A stretch of DNA of 64,000 bases from Frondihabitans sp. PAMC 28766 (GTDB lineage: Bacteria; Actinomycetota; Actinomycetes; Actinomycetales; Microbacteriaceae). This document shows positions 52,296 through 60,841 of the stretch, in pieces; the first letter of the stretch is position 1; each line of letters starts with the position of its first letter. The notes under the pieces are model-generated. The model was given only the letters and a program-made list of their open reading frames with translations. It ran no database searches and had not been told where the DNA came from. The stretch covers positions 3,286,001-3,350,000 of the forward strand of contig NZ_CP014513.1 in assembly GCF_001577365.1 (NCBI RefSeq). Reading direction: 5' to 3'. The translations under genes were made by a program, and so were the position numbers.

Positions 52296-53053
52296 GCACC
52301 TCACCTACGAACAGCAGCCGCCGCGTCGCCGTCGTCACGGGCGGCGGCAGCGGGATCGGGCGGAGTGCCGCGCTGGCGCTTGCGGGCGACGGGTGGGATG
52401 TCGTGATCGCCGGGCGGCGGGAAGAGCCTCTCGACGGGGTAGCAGCCGAAGCCGACCGGATCCTGCCGATCGTCGCCGACGTCTCGCGCGAGGCCGACGT
52501 GCGACACCTGTTCGACGAGACCGTGGCGCGCTTCGGCCGCGTCGACCTGCTGTTCAACAACGCCGGCGCCGGAGCCCCGCCGACCGACCTCGACGCCATC
52601 GACCTCGCGACCTGGCAGGCCGTGATGGACGTCACCGTCACGGGCTCCTTCCTCTGCGCCCGCGAGGCCTTCCGAGTGATGCGGGCGCAGGATCCGAGGG
52701 GCGGCCGCATCATCAACAACGGCTCGATCTCGGCCCACTCGCCTCGCCCTCTCTCCGCCCCCTACACGGTGGCGAAGCACGCCGTCTCGGGCCTCACGAA
52801 GCAGCTCCAGCTCGACGGGCGCCCCTTCGACATCGCCTGCGGCCAGATCGACATCGGCAACGCCGCGACGTCGATGGGCGGCGGCGCAGCCGCCGGGGCG
52901 CTGCAGCCCGACGGCGAGACTCGTGCCGAGCCCACGATGGACGTCGCCGAGACCGGCCGAGCGGTGCTCTACATGGCGGGGCTGCCGCTGGGTGTGAACG
53001 TGGCGAACCTCGTGATCCTGCCGCCGACGATGCCGTTCGTGGGGCGTGGCTGA
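52292..53053 (+). CDS. Short-chain dehydrogenase/reductase
   Basis: 253 residues, classical SDR. Cofactor motif VTGGGSGIG at about residues 15-23, NNAGAG, then the catalytic Ser in NNGSIS and Tyr-x3-Lys in YTVAKH. It probably oxidises or reduces a sugar-type alcohol, given its coupling to the alpha-glucosidase (inference). The ATG overlaps the glucosidase stop, and a TACGGT box 6 nt upstream could give it a separate transcript. Confidence 0.92.
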   Translation: MSTSPTNSSRRVAVVTGGGSGIGRSAALALAGDGWDVVIAGRREEPLDGVAAEADRILPIVADVSREADVRHLFDETVARFGRVDLLFNNAGAGAPPTDLDAIDLATWQAVMDVTVTGSFLCAREAFRVMRAQDPRGGRIINNGSISAHSPRPLSAPYTVAKHAVSGLTKQLQLDGRPFDIACGQIDIGNAATSMGGGAAAGALQPDGETRAEPTMDVAETGRAVLYMAGLPLGVNVANLVILPPTMPFVGRG

Positions 53054-53070
53054 GTCACTGCCGCAACCCG

Positions 53071-53124
53071 CCGCCGACCGGCGTGCGCTCCAGCCCGCGG
53101 GCTGGAGCGCACGCCGGTCGGCGG
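53071..53124. terminator. Perfect 54-bp palindrome between convergent genes
   Basis: The sequence from 53071 to 53124 equals its own reverse complement with no mismatch: 27-bp arms meet at the centre CCCGCGGG (53094-53101). It lies 17 nt after the SDR stop and 16 nt before the end of potC on the other strand, so it probably ends both transcripts. Confidence 0.8.
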
Positions 53125-53140
53125 TGTTCAGTGGCGCGAG

Positions 53141-54010
53141 CTACTCGTCGTCGACGGCAGCCCGCGGCGCACGCCGCGTGATCAGCGCGTTGACGAGCGC
53201 GACGAGCAGTCCCACGGCGAAGATGATCGTGCCGAAGCAGAGGACCTGCGGCGGCAGACCGACCTTGGCGGCGCCGTAGACGAACAGCGGGAACGTGACC
53301 GACGGGCCGGCGACGAAGCTCGTGATCACGTAGTCGTCGATCGACATGGCCAGCGACAGCATGCCACCCGCGATGATGCCGGGCAGCAGCAGCGGCAGCG
53401 TCACGGTGAAGAAGGCCACCAGAGGTGACGCCCCGAGATCGCCCGCAGCCTCTTCGAGGGCGGTGCCGACGCCGGACAGCCGCGCCCGAAGCACCACGAC
53501 GACGTACGCCAGGTTGAAGGCGACGTGCACGAGCAGGATCGTGACGAACCCGGTCGAGATGTTCGCCGACAAGAAGAACGACAGCGACGCCGCCCCCACC
53601 ACGATCGACGGCGCCGCGATGTCGGCGTAGACCGTGGCGTTGAGTGGCCCGCGCGCCAGGAAGCGGTAGCGCTCGAGCGCCAGCGCCAGCGGCACCCCGA
53701 GCACGATCGAGATGACGGCCGACAGCACGGCGATCTCGATCGAGGTGAGGAAGGCCTGCGTCAACCCCGACACCTGCCCGAGGTTCAGGTACCAATACGG
53801 CGTGAAGCCCGACCAGTGAAAAGAGATGCGCCCCGTCGGCACGTTATTGAAGCTGTAGACCACCATGAACGCGATGGGCACGAGCGTGATGCCCGTCACG
53901 ATCCAGTAGATCAGGGGCAGGATCGGGCGCCGACGACGCCGGGGCTCGATCATCTCGGCGGGCGAGACAAGGCCCGGCCCGCCCGTCGAACCGGTCACGA
54001 CAGCACTCAT
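53141..54010 (-). CDS. potC: Polyamine-type ABC permease, PotC-like
   Basis: 289 residues, six spans, BPD family. The EAA-type loop is in AAGDLGASPLVAFFTVTLPLLLPG, then GGMLSLAMSIDDYVITSFVAGP, the SIDDYV signature of PotC-type subunits. It is the last gene of the pot unit, overlapping potB by 4 nt. The C-terminus is polar and acidic. Its partner is PotB. Confidence 0.9.
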   Translation of the reverse strand: MSAVVTGSTGGPGLVSPAEMIEPRRRRRPILPLIYWIVTGITLVPIAFMVVYSFNNVPTGRISFHWSGFTPYWYLNLGQVSGLTQAFLTSIEIAVLSAVISIVLGVPLALALERYRFLARGPLNATVYADIAAPSIVVGAASLSFFLSANISTGFVTILLVHVAFNLAYVVVVLRARLSGVGTALEEAAGDLGASPLVAFFTVTLPLLLPGIIAGGMLSLAMSIDDYVITSFVAGPSVTFPLFVYGAAKVGLPPQVLCFGTIIFAVGLLVALVNALITRRAPRAAVDDE

Positions 54011-54948
54011 ATGAGGTTCTCCACGTTTTCGGTCCCCACGATCCTGGCGTAGACGAAGAGGATGATGCCGAGCACGATCATCAGCACAGTCGATAGCGCG
54101 GCGGCGACGTTGTACTGCTGGTTCGTGAGGTAGGCGTCCTGGATGGCCTGGCCGATCGTGTAGGTGTTCGTGCCGCCGAGCAGCGACGCGTCGACGGGGT
54201 CGCCGACGGTGTCGATGAACACCAGCAGCACGCCGGCGAAGATGCCCGACCGCGACAGCGGCAGCACGATGCGACGGAAGACACTTCGGGAGTCGGAATA
54301 GAGGTCACCCGCGGCCTCGATCAGCCGGGTGTCGATCTTCTCGAGCGCGACGTAGATCGGCAGCACCATGAACGCGAGGTCGTTGTAGGCGTCGCCGCCG
54401 ATGACCGCCGCCGGCGTGCCCAGGATGTGGAACCCCTTCGACGCCAGGTGCAGGTCGCGCAGGAAGGTGAGCACCGGGCCCTGATCGGCGAGGATGAACG
54501 CCCACATGTCGATGCGGATCACGAACGAGACCAGGAAGCTCAGCAGCACGAGGAAGAGCAGGGCGTTGCGCCATCGCGGCGACACCCGGAAGGCGAGGAA
54601 GTACGCCATCGGGTAGCCGACGAGGATCGTGACGACGGTCGCTACTCCCCCGTAGATCAGCGACCGCACGAAGAACGTGGCGTACGGCACCGCCGGGTTC
54701 ACGAAGAGGCTCGAATACACACCCCAGTTCCAGGTGAGCTTGTAGCCCTGCTCGGGGTTGCCCGACATCAGCGACACGATGAGGCCAGAGACGAGCGGGA
54801 TCACGAACAGGATGAGGAGCCAGGCGCCGCCGGCGAGACTCAAGAGGTACGGGGCCGCTCGGCGCGAGCGGCGGACGCGAGCTTTCGGCGGCCCGGCGGG
54901 GACTCCCGATCCTGCCGCCCTGATCGGGGCGTCGGTGAGCGCGGTCAT
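54007..54948 (-). CDS. potB: Polyamine-type ABC permease, PotB-like
   Basis: 313 residues, six spans. A polar N-terminus of about 40 residues precedes span 1. The coupling loop is AAGDLYSDSRSVFRRIVLPLSRSG, then VDASLLGGTNTYTIG, the PotB-type GG motif. The ATG at 54948 overlaps the binding-protein stop (ATGA), and its stop overlaps potC (ATGA). It forms the channel with PotC. Confidence 0.9.
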   Translation of the reverse strand: MTALTDAPIRAAGSGVPAGPPKARVRRSRRAAPYLLSLAGGAWLLILFVIPLVSGLIVSLMSGNPEQGYKLTWNWGVYSSLFVNPAVPYATFFVRSLIYGGVATVVTILVGYPMAYFLAFRVSPRWRNALLFLVLLSFLVSFVIRIDMWAFILADQGPVLTFLRDLHLASKGFHILGTPAAVIGGDAYNDLAFMVLPIYVALEKIDTRLIEAAGDLYSDSRSVFRRIVLPLSRSGIFAGVLLVFIDTVGDPVDASLLGGTNTYTIGQAIQDAYLTNQQYNVAAALSTVLMIVLGIILFVYARIVGTENVENLI

Positions 54949-56144
54949 GCCTGGATGATGGGGTTGAACACGGTGTTCCACTCCTCGTACTCGTCGTAGT
55001 TCTTATAGACGTAGAACTCGTGCGACTTCGCCGACACGGCGTCGCTGGGGAAGATCAGGGGGCTCTTGGCCACCGTGCCGTCGTCGAGCGGGCCGGCGAT
55101 GTAGCCTTTCGCCCCGGGCACGGGGCAGACGTAGTTGACCCAGTCCTCGACGAGGCCGGCGATCTTCGGCGTGTAGTAGAAGTTCATCCACTCGAGGGCG
55201 TCGACCGGGTGCGAGGCCTGCCTCGGGATCATCATGTTGTCGTGCCAGATCATCTGGCCCTCTTTCGGCGTCACGAACTTGATGTGCGGGAAGCCCGACT
55301 GCTGGGCCTGGAAGACGTCGCCCGACCAGGCCTGCGAGATCCAGGTGTCGCCGTTCTCGAGCTTGTCGATGTAGCTCTGGTCGTAATAGCCCGAGACGAC
55401 CGGGCGCTGCTTCTTCAACCACGCGGCGGCGCGGCGCCAGTCGGCGGGCGTCGAGTCGGACGGCGTCACGCCGATCGCCAGAAGCGCCGCGCTGCCGAGC
55501 TCGGTGTTGTCGCTCATCATGCCGACGTGGCCCGAGAAGGCCGGGTCGAGGAGATCCTGAAAGGAAGTGATCTCATGGTCGATCAGCTTGGTGTTGTAGG
55601 CGATGCCGGTGAAGCCCGTCTGCCACACGACCGAGTGCTTGTTGCCGGGGTCGTAGTTGGGGCTCTTGACGTTGTCGGCCGCATATTTCGCGAAATTCGC
55701 CAGCTTCGAGTGGTCGAGCTCGACGACGAATCCGTTCTGGATCATCTCCGTGAGCTCCCACCCGTTCGTCATTACGACGATGTCGTAGCCGGTCGCCTCG
55801 TGGGCGCGCAACTGCGGCGAGAGGGTCGCATAGAAGGTGGCGTTGTCTTGGATGACGGCCTTGTAGTCGACGGCGATGCCGGTGGCCTTCGTGAAGAGCT
55901 CGAGCGACTTCGACTTGCCGTGATCCTGGTCGATGTAGAGCGGCCAGTTGGCGAAGTCGAGGGTGCCGGTCTTCTTCTGGTCGGCCCAGTACTTCGTCCA
56001 GTCGACGCGGTTCGCGGCCTCCTGCGCGATCGAGCCCTCGATGCCGCAGGCGCTCAGGATCGCGGAGAGCGAGAGAGCGCCGGCACCGGCCAGCCCGCCG
56101 CGCAGCAGGGCTCTACGCGAAAAGCGCGTCTCGTGCGAACTCAC
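54945..56144 (-). CDS. potD: Polyamine-type substrate-binding protein, Tat lipoprotein
   Basis: 399 residues from a GTG overlapping the potA stop (GTGA). The N-terminus has the twin-arginine motif SRRALLRG and a lipobox ending at SAC (about residue 34), so it is a Tat-exported lipoprotein. The mature part is of the spermidine/putrescine-binding class, with FANWPLYIDQDHGKS, GYDIVVMTNG, LDPAFSGHVGMMSDN and WMNFYYTPKIAG. It should bind a polyamine or a related cation. It lies between potA and potB. Confidence 0.9.
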   Translation of the reverse strand: MSSHETRFSRRALLRGGLAGAGALSLSAILSACGIEGSIAQEAANRVDWTKYWADQKKTGTLDFANWPLYIDQDHGKSKSLELFTKATGIAVDYKAVIQDNATFYATLSPQLRAHEATGYDIVVMTNGWELTEMIQNGFVVELDHSKLANFAKYAADNVKSPNYDPGNKHSVVWQTGFTGIAYNTKLIDHEITSFQDLLDPAFSGHVGMMSDNTELGSAALLAIGVTPSDSTPADWRRAAAWLKKQRPVVSGYYDQSYIDKLENGDTWISQAWSGDVFQAQQSGFPHIKFVTPKEGQMIWHDNMMIPRQASHPVDALEWMNFYYTPKIAGLVEDWVNYVCPVPGAKGYIAGPLDDGTVAKSPLIFPSDAVSAKSHEFYVYKNYDEYEEWNTVFNPIIQA

Positions 56145-57226
56145 GCGCCTGCGGCCTCGACGTCGGGCAGCGGGAAGGCGTGCTCGGGGGCCCAACCGAC
56201 CTCGACCTCGTCGCCCTCGCGGGCTCTCGACGCGTCGTGCACGTTCTGCGCGAACACGATCAGCGAGTCGCCGGCGGCAGTCTGGACGACGTACTCGGTG
56301 CTGGCGCCGAAGTAGGTCGCCGTGATCACCCGGGCGGTCAGGCGTTCGCCGTCCGACGCCGAAGCCGCAGGATCGGGACGGTGCAGGTGCAGCTTCTCGG
56401 GCCGGATCCCGAGGCGGCCCGGTGCACTCCCACCCGAAGCCTTCGGAAGCAGGTTGCACGTGCCGAGGAAGTCGGCGACGAACTGCGTCGCGGGGCGGTC
56501 GTACACGCGATCGGGCTCGCCGACGTCCTCACAACGACCGGCTCGCATCACGGCGAGGCGGTCGGCCATGGCCATCGCCTCCGACTGGTCGTGAGTGACG
56601 TAGAGGAAGGTGATGCCGACCTCGCGCTGGATGCGCTTCAGTTCGGCCTGCATCGTCTTGCGGATGCGCGCGTCGAGTGCGCCCATGGGTTCGTCGAGCA
56701 GGAGCACCTTCGGCTCGTTGACGAGCGCCCGCGCGAGCGCGACGCGCTGCTGCTGACCGCCCGAGAGCTGCGCCGGGGTGCGCTTGTCGAAGCCGTGCAG
56801 GCCGACCATCTCGAGGTACTGGCCGACACGCGTCTTGGCCGCGGCCCGGTCGAGCTTCTGGCGGCGGAGGCCGTATGACACGTTGTCGAAGACGCTCATG
56901 TGCGGGAAGAGCGCGTACGACTGGAAGACCGTGTTGACCTCGCGCCGATACGGCGGCAGCCCCGTCACGTCGCGCCCGCCGAGCTCGATCCGCCCCTGAC
57001 TCGGCGCCTCGAAGCCGCCGACCATCCGCAGCGTGGTGGTCTTGCCGCAGCCCGACGGTCCCAGCAGGGCGAAGAACTCGCCCTGCGCCAGCGCGAGGTC
57101 GATGCGCTCCACGGCGATCGCATCGCCGAAGCGGCGGCCGACGCCGTCCAGGCGGACGGCGGGCGACCCCGTCGCTGTGCCTCCCGGCGACTCGGTGCGG
57201 GTGGTGCTGTCTGTTGCCACTGACAT
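56141..57226 (-). CDS. potA: Polyamine-type ABC ATPase, PotA-like
   Basis: 361 residues. ATPase domain 30-265: Walker A GPSGCGKTT, Q-loop region NTVFQSYALFPHMSV, signature LSGGQQQR, Walker B VLLLDEP, H-loop VTHDQ. The C-terminal TOBE region follows (about 280-355). It belongs to the CUT1/PotA-like group with regulatory domain. The ATG at 57226 was chosen because the longer forms lack a ribosome site and extend into the promoter. It is the first gene of the unit. Confidence 0.93.
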   Translation of the reverse strand: MSVATDSTTRTESPGGTATGSPAVRLDGVGRRFGDAIAVERIDLALAQGEFFALLGPSGCGKTTTLRMVGGFEAPSQGRIELGGRDVTGLPPYRREVNTVFQSYALFPHMSVFDNVSYGLRRQKLDRAAAKTRVGQYLEMVGLHGFDKRTPAQLSGGQQQRVALARALVNEPKVLLLDEPMGALDARIRKTMQAELKRIQREVGITFLYVTHDQSEAMAMADRLAVMRAGRCEDVGEPDRVYDRPATQFVADFLGTCNLLPKASGGSAPGRLGIRPEKLHLHRPDPAASASDGERLTARVITATYFGASTEYVVQTAAGDSLIVFAQNVHDASRAREGDEVEVGWAPEHAFPLPDVEAAGA

Positions 57227-57292
57227 GACTGTGCCTCGAGTCTTTGCCGAGATCACAGCCTCGGGTTGCGTGGAGCACTGAACGGTTGGCCG

Positions 57293-57322
57293 ATCCTATC
57301 GTCGCCTTCACGACCGTTTCAA
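57293..57322 (-). promoter_or_regulatory. Promoter of the potADBC unit
   Basis: On the minus strand TTGAAA (57322-57317), an 18-nt spacer and TAGGAT (57298-57293). Transcription would start near 57286, leaving a leader of about 60 nt before potA. Confidence 0.6.
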
Positions 57323-57408
57323 TCGCTACCGGGGTGTTTCTCAACGTATTCCACAGGTCCCATGGCATTTCGGCTACGTTTTCAGCAGACACCTTCGAGA
57401 GGATCCCC

Positions 57409-58830
57409 GTGGCCCCGCAGCTTCCCACCGTCTTCGAAAGACGCCCCGCCGACCCGAGTCTGGTCCAGCACGCACTGGCCGGGTCGCGGCAGTCGGTCCA
57501 CTGGCTCGAAGACGTCGGCGACGAGACCCGCTACCCGCACCTCACGGCCGACCTCGACGCCGACCTCTGCGTCGTCGGCGGCGGGTATTGCGGCCTGTGG
57601 ACGGCCGCGCTCGCCAAGCAGCGCGACCCGTCCGCCCGGGTCGTCCTGCTCGAGAGCCAGACGGTCGGCTGGGCCGCGTCCGGGCGCAACGGCGGCTTCT
57701 GCGAGGCGAGCCTGACCCACGGTGAGGGCAACGGCGAGGCGCGCTGGCCGAAGGAGATGCCGACGCTCGAGCGGCTGGGGCTCGAGAACCTCGACGCCAT
57801 CGAGAAGGCCGTGGCCGACCTCGGGCTCGACTGCCAGTTCGAGCGCAACGGCTCGCTCGACGTCGCGGTCGAAGAGCACCAGATCGAGTGGCTGAAGGAG
57901 GGTGACGGAGAGTTCCTGGACGAGACCGCGGTGCGCGCGCAGGTGAACAGCTCGACGTACCTCGCGGCTTCGTGGAACAAGGGGACGTCGGCGTTGGTGC
58001 ACCCGGCGCGTCTCGCCAAGGAGCTCGCGCGGGCGGCGTCGGATCTGGGAGTCGAGATCTTCGAGCACACGGCGGCCACGGGCCTCAGTGGTGGGGCAGG
58101 AGGTTCGCGCGTGAGCGTCGCGTCGGCGCGTGCCACCGTCCGAGCCAAATCCGTCGCGTTGGCCACGAACGTCTTCCCCTCTCTGCTCAAGCGCGACCGC
58201 CTCATGACCGTGCCGGTGTACGACTACGTGTTGATGACCGAGCCGCTGACTTCCGCGCAGCTCTCGTCGATCGGGTGGGACAATCGGCAGGGCGTCGGCG
58301 ACCTGGCGAACCAGTTCCACTACTACCGGCTGACATCCGACAACAGGATCCTGTGGGGCGGCTACGACGCCGTCTACCACTTCGGGCGGCGGGTGAAGCC
58401 GTCGTACGAGCAGCGCGAGGCGACCTTCCGCACGCTGGCGTCGCACTTCTTCACGACCTTCCCGCAGCTCGACGGGGTGCGGTTCAGCAACCGGTGGGCG
58501 GGGGCGATCGACACGTCGACGCAGTTCTGCGCCTTCTTCGGGCTGACGCACGGCGGGCGCGTCGCCAGCGCCGCCGGATTCACCGGGCTCGGCGTCGCAT
58601 CGACGCACTTCGCCGCCGAGGTGATGCTCGACCGGCTGGCCGGGCTCTCGACCGAGCGCACGACGCTGTCGATGGTGCGGAAGCGCCCGCTGCCCTTCCC
58701 GCCCGAGCCCGCCGCCTTCCTCGGCGTGCAGGCCACGCGGTGGGCCCTGGACCGCGCCGACCACGACCGCGGCCGCCGCAACCTGCTGCTGCGCTCGCTC
58801 GACGCCGTCGGCCTGGGCTTCGACTCGTAG
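57409..58830 (+). CDS. FAD-dependent amine oxidoreductase (PuuB type)
   Basis: 473 residues from a GTG with AGAGG about 6 nt upstream. The FAD-binding motif LCVVGGGYCGLWTAALAKQ is at about residues 50-68, followed by GWAASGRNGGFCE, the usual active-site region of gamma-glutamylputrescine/sarcosine-oxidase-like DAO enzymes. GYTG-type C-terminal contact is replaced by AAGFTGLGVASTHFAAEV. It is divergent from the pot unit, so an oxidative step on imported polyamines or a gamma-glutamyl derivative is a reasonable inference. Its 3' end is duplicated just downstream. Confidence 0.9.
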   Translation: MAPQLPTVFERRPADPSLVQHALAGSRQSVHWLEDVGDETRYPHLTADLDADLCVVGGGYCGLWTAALAKQRDPSARVVLLESQTVGWAASGRNGGFCEASLTHGEGNGEARWPKEMPTLERLGLENLDAIEKAVADLGLDCQFERNGSLDVAVEEHQIEWLKEGDGEFLDETAVRAQVNSSTYLAASWNKGTSALVHPARLAKELARAASDLGVEIFEHTAATGLSGGAGGSRVSVASARATVRAKSVALATNVFPSLLKRDRLMTVPVYDYVLMTEPLTSAQLSSIGWDNRQGVGDLANQFHYYRLTSDNRILWGGYDAVYHFGRRVKPSYEQREATFRTLASHFFTTFPQLDGVRFSNRWAGAIDTSTQFCAFFGLTHGGRVASAAGFTGLGVASTHFAAEVMLDRLAGLSTERTTLSMVRKRPLPFPPEPAAFLGVQATRWALDRADHDRGRRNLLLRSLDAVGLGFDS

Positions 58831-59063
58831 CCCCCTCGCCCCCCACGAGAAACGCTTTTGCTCTGAGGCCCCTCAACTACGGAGTTGAGCCGCCAAACCC
58901 CTGCTGCGCTCGCTCGACGCCGTCGGCTTGGGCTTCGGCTCGGGCTTCGGCTTGGGCTTGGGCGTCGGCTTGGGCTTCGTCTTGGGTGTGAATTTCGACT
59001 CGTAGCCCCTCGCCCCTCACGAGAAACAATTTTGCTCTGAGGCCCCTCAACTACGAAGTTGAG
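58786..59063. repeat. Tandem duplication of the oxidase gene's 3' end
   Basis: 58786-58889 (the last codons, stop, spacer and palindrome) recurs at 58901-59063. Shared in order are CTGCTGCGCTCGCTCGACG, the TTCGACTCGTAGCC stop region, CACGAGAAAC, TTTTGCTCTGAGGCCCCTC and the palindrome. The second copy has about 60 bp of extra GCTTGGGCTTCG-like short repeats (about 58927-58987). There is no open gene in it. Confidence 0.85.
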
Positions 59064-59250
59064 CGACAAGACCACGCGCTCAACTACGAAGTTGAGCAGC
59101 AAGACCACGCGCTCAACTACGAAGTTGAGCAGCAAGACCACGCGCTCAACTACGAAGTTGAGCGGCAAGACCACGCGCTCGACTACGAAGTTGAGCGACA
59201 AGAACACGCGCTCGACTACGGAGTTGAGGGGCCTGAAACGGAAAGCGCTT
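58850..59250. repeat. Imperfect inverted repeats flanking the palindrome array
   Basis: Left arm 58850-58877 and right arm 59223-59250 match as inverted copies at 22 of 28 positions, including an unbroken run of 12 ending GGCCCCTCAAC. A second left copy lies at about 59024-59051. The interval 58831-59362 holds no gene. Confidence 0.65.
59046..59228. repeat. Array of six 18-bp palindromes with 33-bp period
   Basis: CTCAACTACGAAGTTGAG or one-base variants start at 59046, 59079, 59112, 59145, 59178 and 59211. The 15-bp spacers are nearly identical (GCAAGACCACGCG core). Arms CTCAACT/AGTTGAG flank ACGA. The last two units have CTCGACT and the last has ACGG. A seventh copy lies at 58872-58889 and an eighth at 37298-37315. 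Confidence 0.9.
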
Positions 59251-59328
59251 CGCTGGGGGAAGAGCGAGCCGCCAGAGCCCCGCACTCCGTAACACGGGCG
59301 ACACACGCGTAGGGCAGAGTGACGTCGT

Positions 59329-59342
59329 GAACCGTTCGGTTC
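59329..59342. promoter_or_regulatory. Dyad upstream of the flavin monooxygenase gene
   Basis: GAACCG-TT-CGGTTC, perfect, 20 bp before the ATG at 59363. A TAGGGC at about 59310 may be the -10, so a repressor here would sit just after the transcription start. Confidence 0.5.
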
Positions 59343-59362
59343 AGATGACGCGAGGAGACCCG

Positions 59363-60736
59363 ATGCCGACACCGCTGACGATCGGAATGTTCCAGACGAT
59401 GGGCGTGTCGGGGTCGTGGCGCCTGCCCGACAACACGACGCCCGGCTTCCTCACCCTCGACTACTGGGCGACGCTCGCGCGCCGGTCGGAGGAGGCGGGC
59501 GTCGACTTCCTATTCATCGCAGACGACTTCGGCTACCCGCTCATCGACGGCGCCGTCTCGCCGACCGCGATCGAGCACGCCCTGCTCTTCCCCCGGGCCG
59601 ACCCGTCCGTGCTGATGCCGGCCCTTGCAGCCGTCACCGAGCGCCTCGGCCTGGTGGTCACGATGTCGACGAGCGTCGAGCGGCCCCCGGCTCTCGCGCG
59701 GCGCATGGCCACCCTCGACCACTTGACGGGCGGCAGGATCGGCTGGAACGTCGTCACCGGCGCCGGCCAGAACGCCTCCGCCCGCCTCTTCGGCGAAGAG
59801 ATGCGCGCCCACGACGACCGGTACGCCGCCGCCGAGGACTATCTGAACCTCACGATGACGCTCTGGGAGGGGTCGTGGGAGGACGACGCGCTCCTGGTCG
59901 ACCGGGCCACCGGCGTCTATGCCGACGCTTCGAAGGTGCACGAGATCCATTACCGCGGGCCGTTCTACACCTCCGACGGCGTCTTCACGACGCCGCCCTC
60001 GCCGCAGCGCACCCCCCTGCTCTTCCAGGCCGGGGCGTCGAGCAAGGGCCGCGATCTCGCCGCCCGCTTCGCGGAGGCCGTCTTCCTCGCCGCCGAGCCC
60101 GACGCGGTGCGCGACCAGATCGCCGACATCCGCGCTCGGGCAGCTGCCGCGGGGCGCGAACCCGACGCCATCAAGTTCCTGGTCGCCGGCACGTTCATCG
60201 TGGGGCCGACGACGCAGGATGCCCTCGACCTCCGCGAGCAGATCACCGCCTTCGTCACCACCGACGACGCCGGCGTGCAGTACGCCTTCTTCACCGGTCT
60301 CGACCTGCTGGCGATGGACCCGGCCAAGCCGCTCGCGACGACCGAGAGCGAGCAGGGCCGCACCAACATCGAGCGCTTCACCGGCGACGGCGAGACGGCG
60401 GCGCCGACCGTGGCCGAGATCCTCGAGGAGTTCCGGGTCAACGGCGTCATGGGCCGCCCCTTCCTCGGCACGCCGACCGAGGCCGTCGACCAGGTGGAGT
60501 CGCTGATGAAGCACACCGGCGCCGACGGCCTGCTCGTGCAGCCCGGGCCGACCGGCGACTCCGCCTCGTTCTTCGAGCTGGTCGTGCCCGAGCTGCGGCG
60601 GCGCGGCCTCATGGCTCCGGCCGCGGTGCCCGACGCGCCGGTGACGACTCTGCGCGAGCGGCTCTTCCCCGCCGGCGACGGCGGGCCGCACCTGCGGTCG
60701 TCGCACCCGGGGTACGGGCTGCGCGCCGGCCGCTGA
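59363..60736 (+). CDS. LLM-class FMN-dependent monooxygenase (NtaA/SnaA/DszA type)
   Basis: 457 residues; the ATG at 59363 has GAGGAG 6 nt upstream. Bacterial luciferase-like barrel of the nitrilotriacetate/alkane/dibenzothiophene-sulfone monooxygenase subgroup, with YWATLARRSEEAGVDFLFIAD, TLDHLTGGRIGWNVVTG and FQAGASSKGRDLAARFAEAVF as family landmarks. It needs reduced FMN from a separate reductase; none is adjacent. The substrate is unknown. The palindrome array lies just upstream. Confidence 0.9.
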   Translation: MPTPLTIGMFQTMGVSGSWRLPDNTTPGFLTLDYWATLARRSEEAGVDFLFIADDFGYPLIDGAVSPTAIEHALLFPRADPSVLMPALAAVTERLGLVVTMSTSVERPPALARRMATLDHLTGGRIGWNVVTGAGQNASARLFGEEMRAHDDRYAAAEDYLNLTMTLWEGSWEDDALLVDRATGVYADASKVHEIHYRGPFYTSDGVFTTPPSPQRTPLLFQAGASSKGRDLAARFAEAVFLAAEPDAVRDQIADIRARAAAAGREPDAIKFLVAGTFIVGPTTQDALDLREQITAFVTTDDAGVQYAFFTGLDLLAMDPAKPLATTESEQGRTNIERFTGDGETAAPTVAEILEEFRVNGVMGRPFLGTPTEAVDQVESLMKHTGADGLLVQPGPTGDSASFFELVVPELRRRGLMAPAAVPDAPVTTLRERLFPAGDGGPHLRSSHPGYGLRAGR

Positions 60737-60747
60737 CGCTGGTGGCC

Positions 60748-60817
60748 GCTAAACGTCGGGTTCCGCGCGTGACGGTGGGCCTAGGCCCGCCGTCGCCGCC
60801 GAACCTCGACGTTCAGC
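60748..60817. terminator. Composite hairpin after the monooxygenase gene
   Basis: A 24-bp near-perfect palindrome (60771-60794, centre GGGCCTAGGCCC) lies inside an imperfect outer inverted repeat (AAACGTCGGGTTC at about 60751 with GAACCTCGACGTT at 60801-60813). Confidence 0.65.
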
Positions 60818-60841
60818 CGACATCGGGCGTTGGATAGCCGG

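Noticed and set aside
59046..59228. CRISPR array
   Set aside because: Repeats are 18 bp, palindromic throughout, with 15-bp spacers that are nearly identical; there are no cas genes in the window.
59059..59292. Plus-strand frame with 11-residue repeats through the palindrome array
   Set aside because: A 33-bp period keeps every frame open, so repeats of 11 residues are a by-product. No ribosome site and no flanking protein-like sequence.
58374..59372. Minus-strand frame with LNFVVER-type repeats through the array and into the oxidase gene
   Set aside because: Same reason as for the plus-strand frame; it also runs antisense through the oxidase 3' end.
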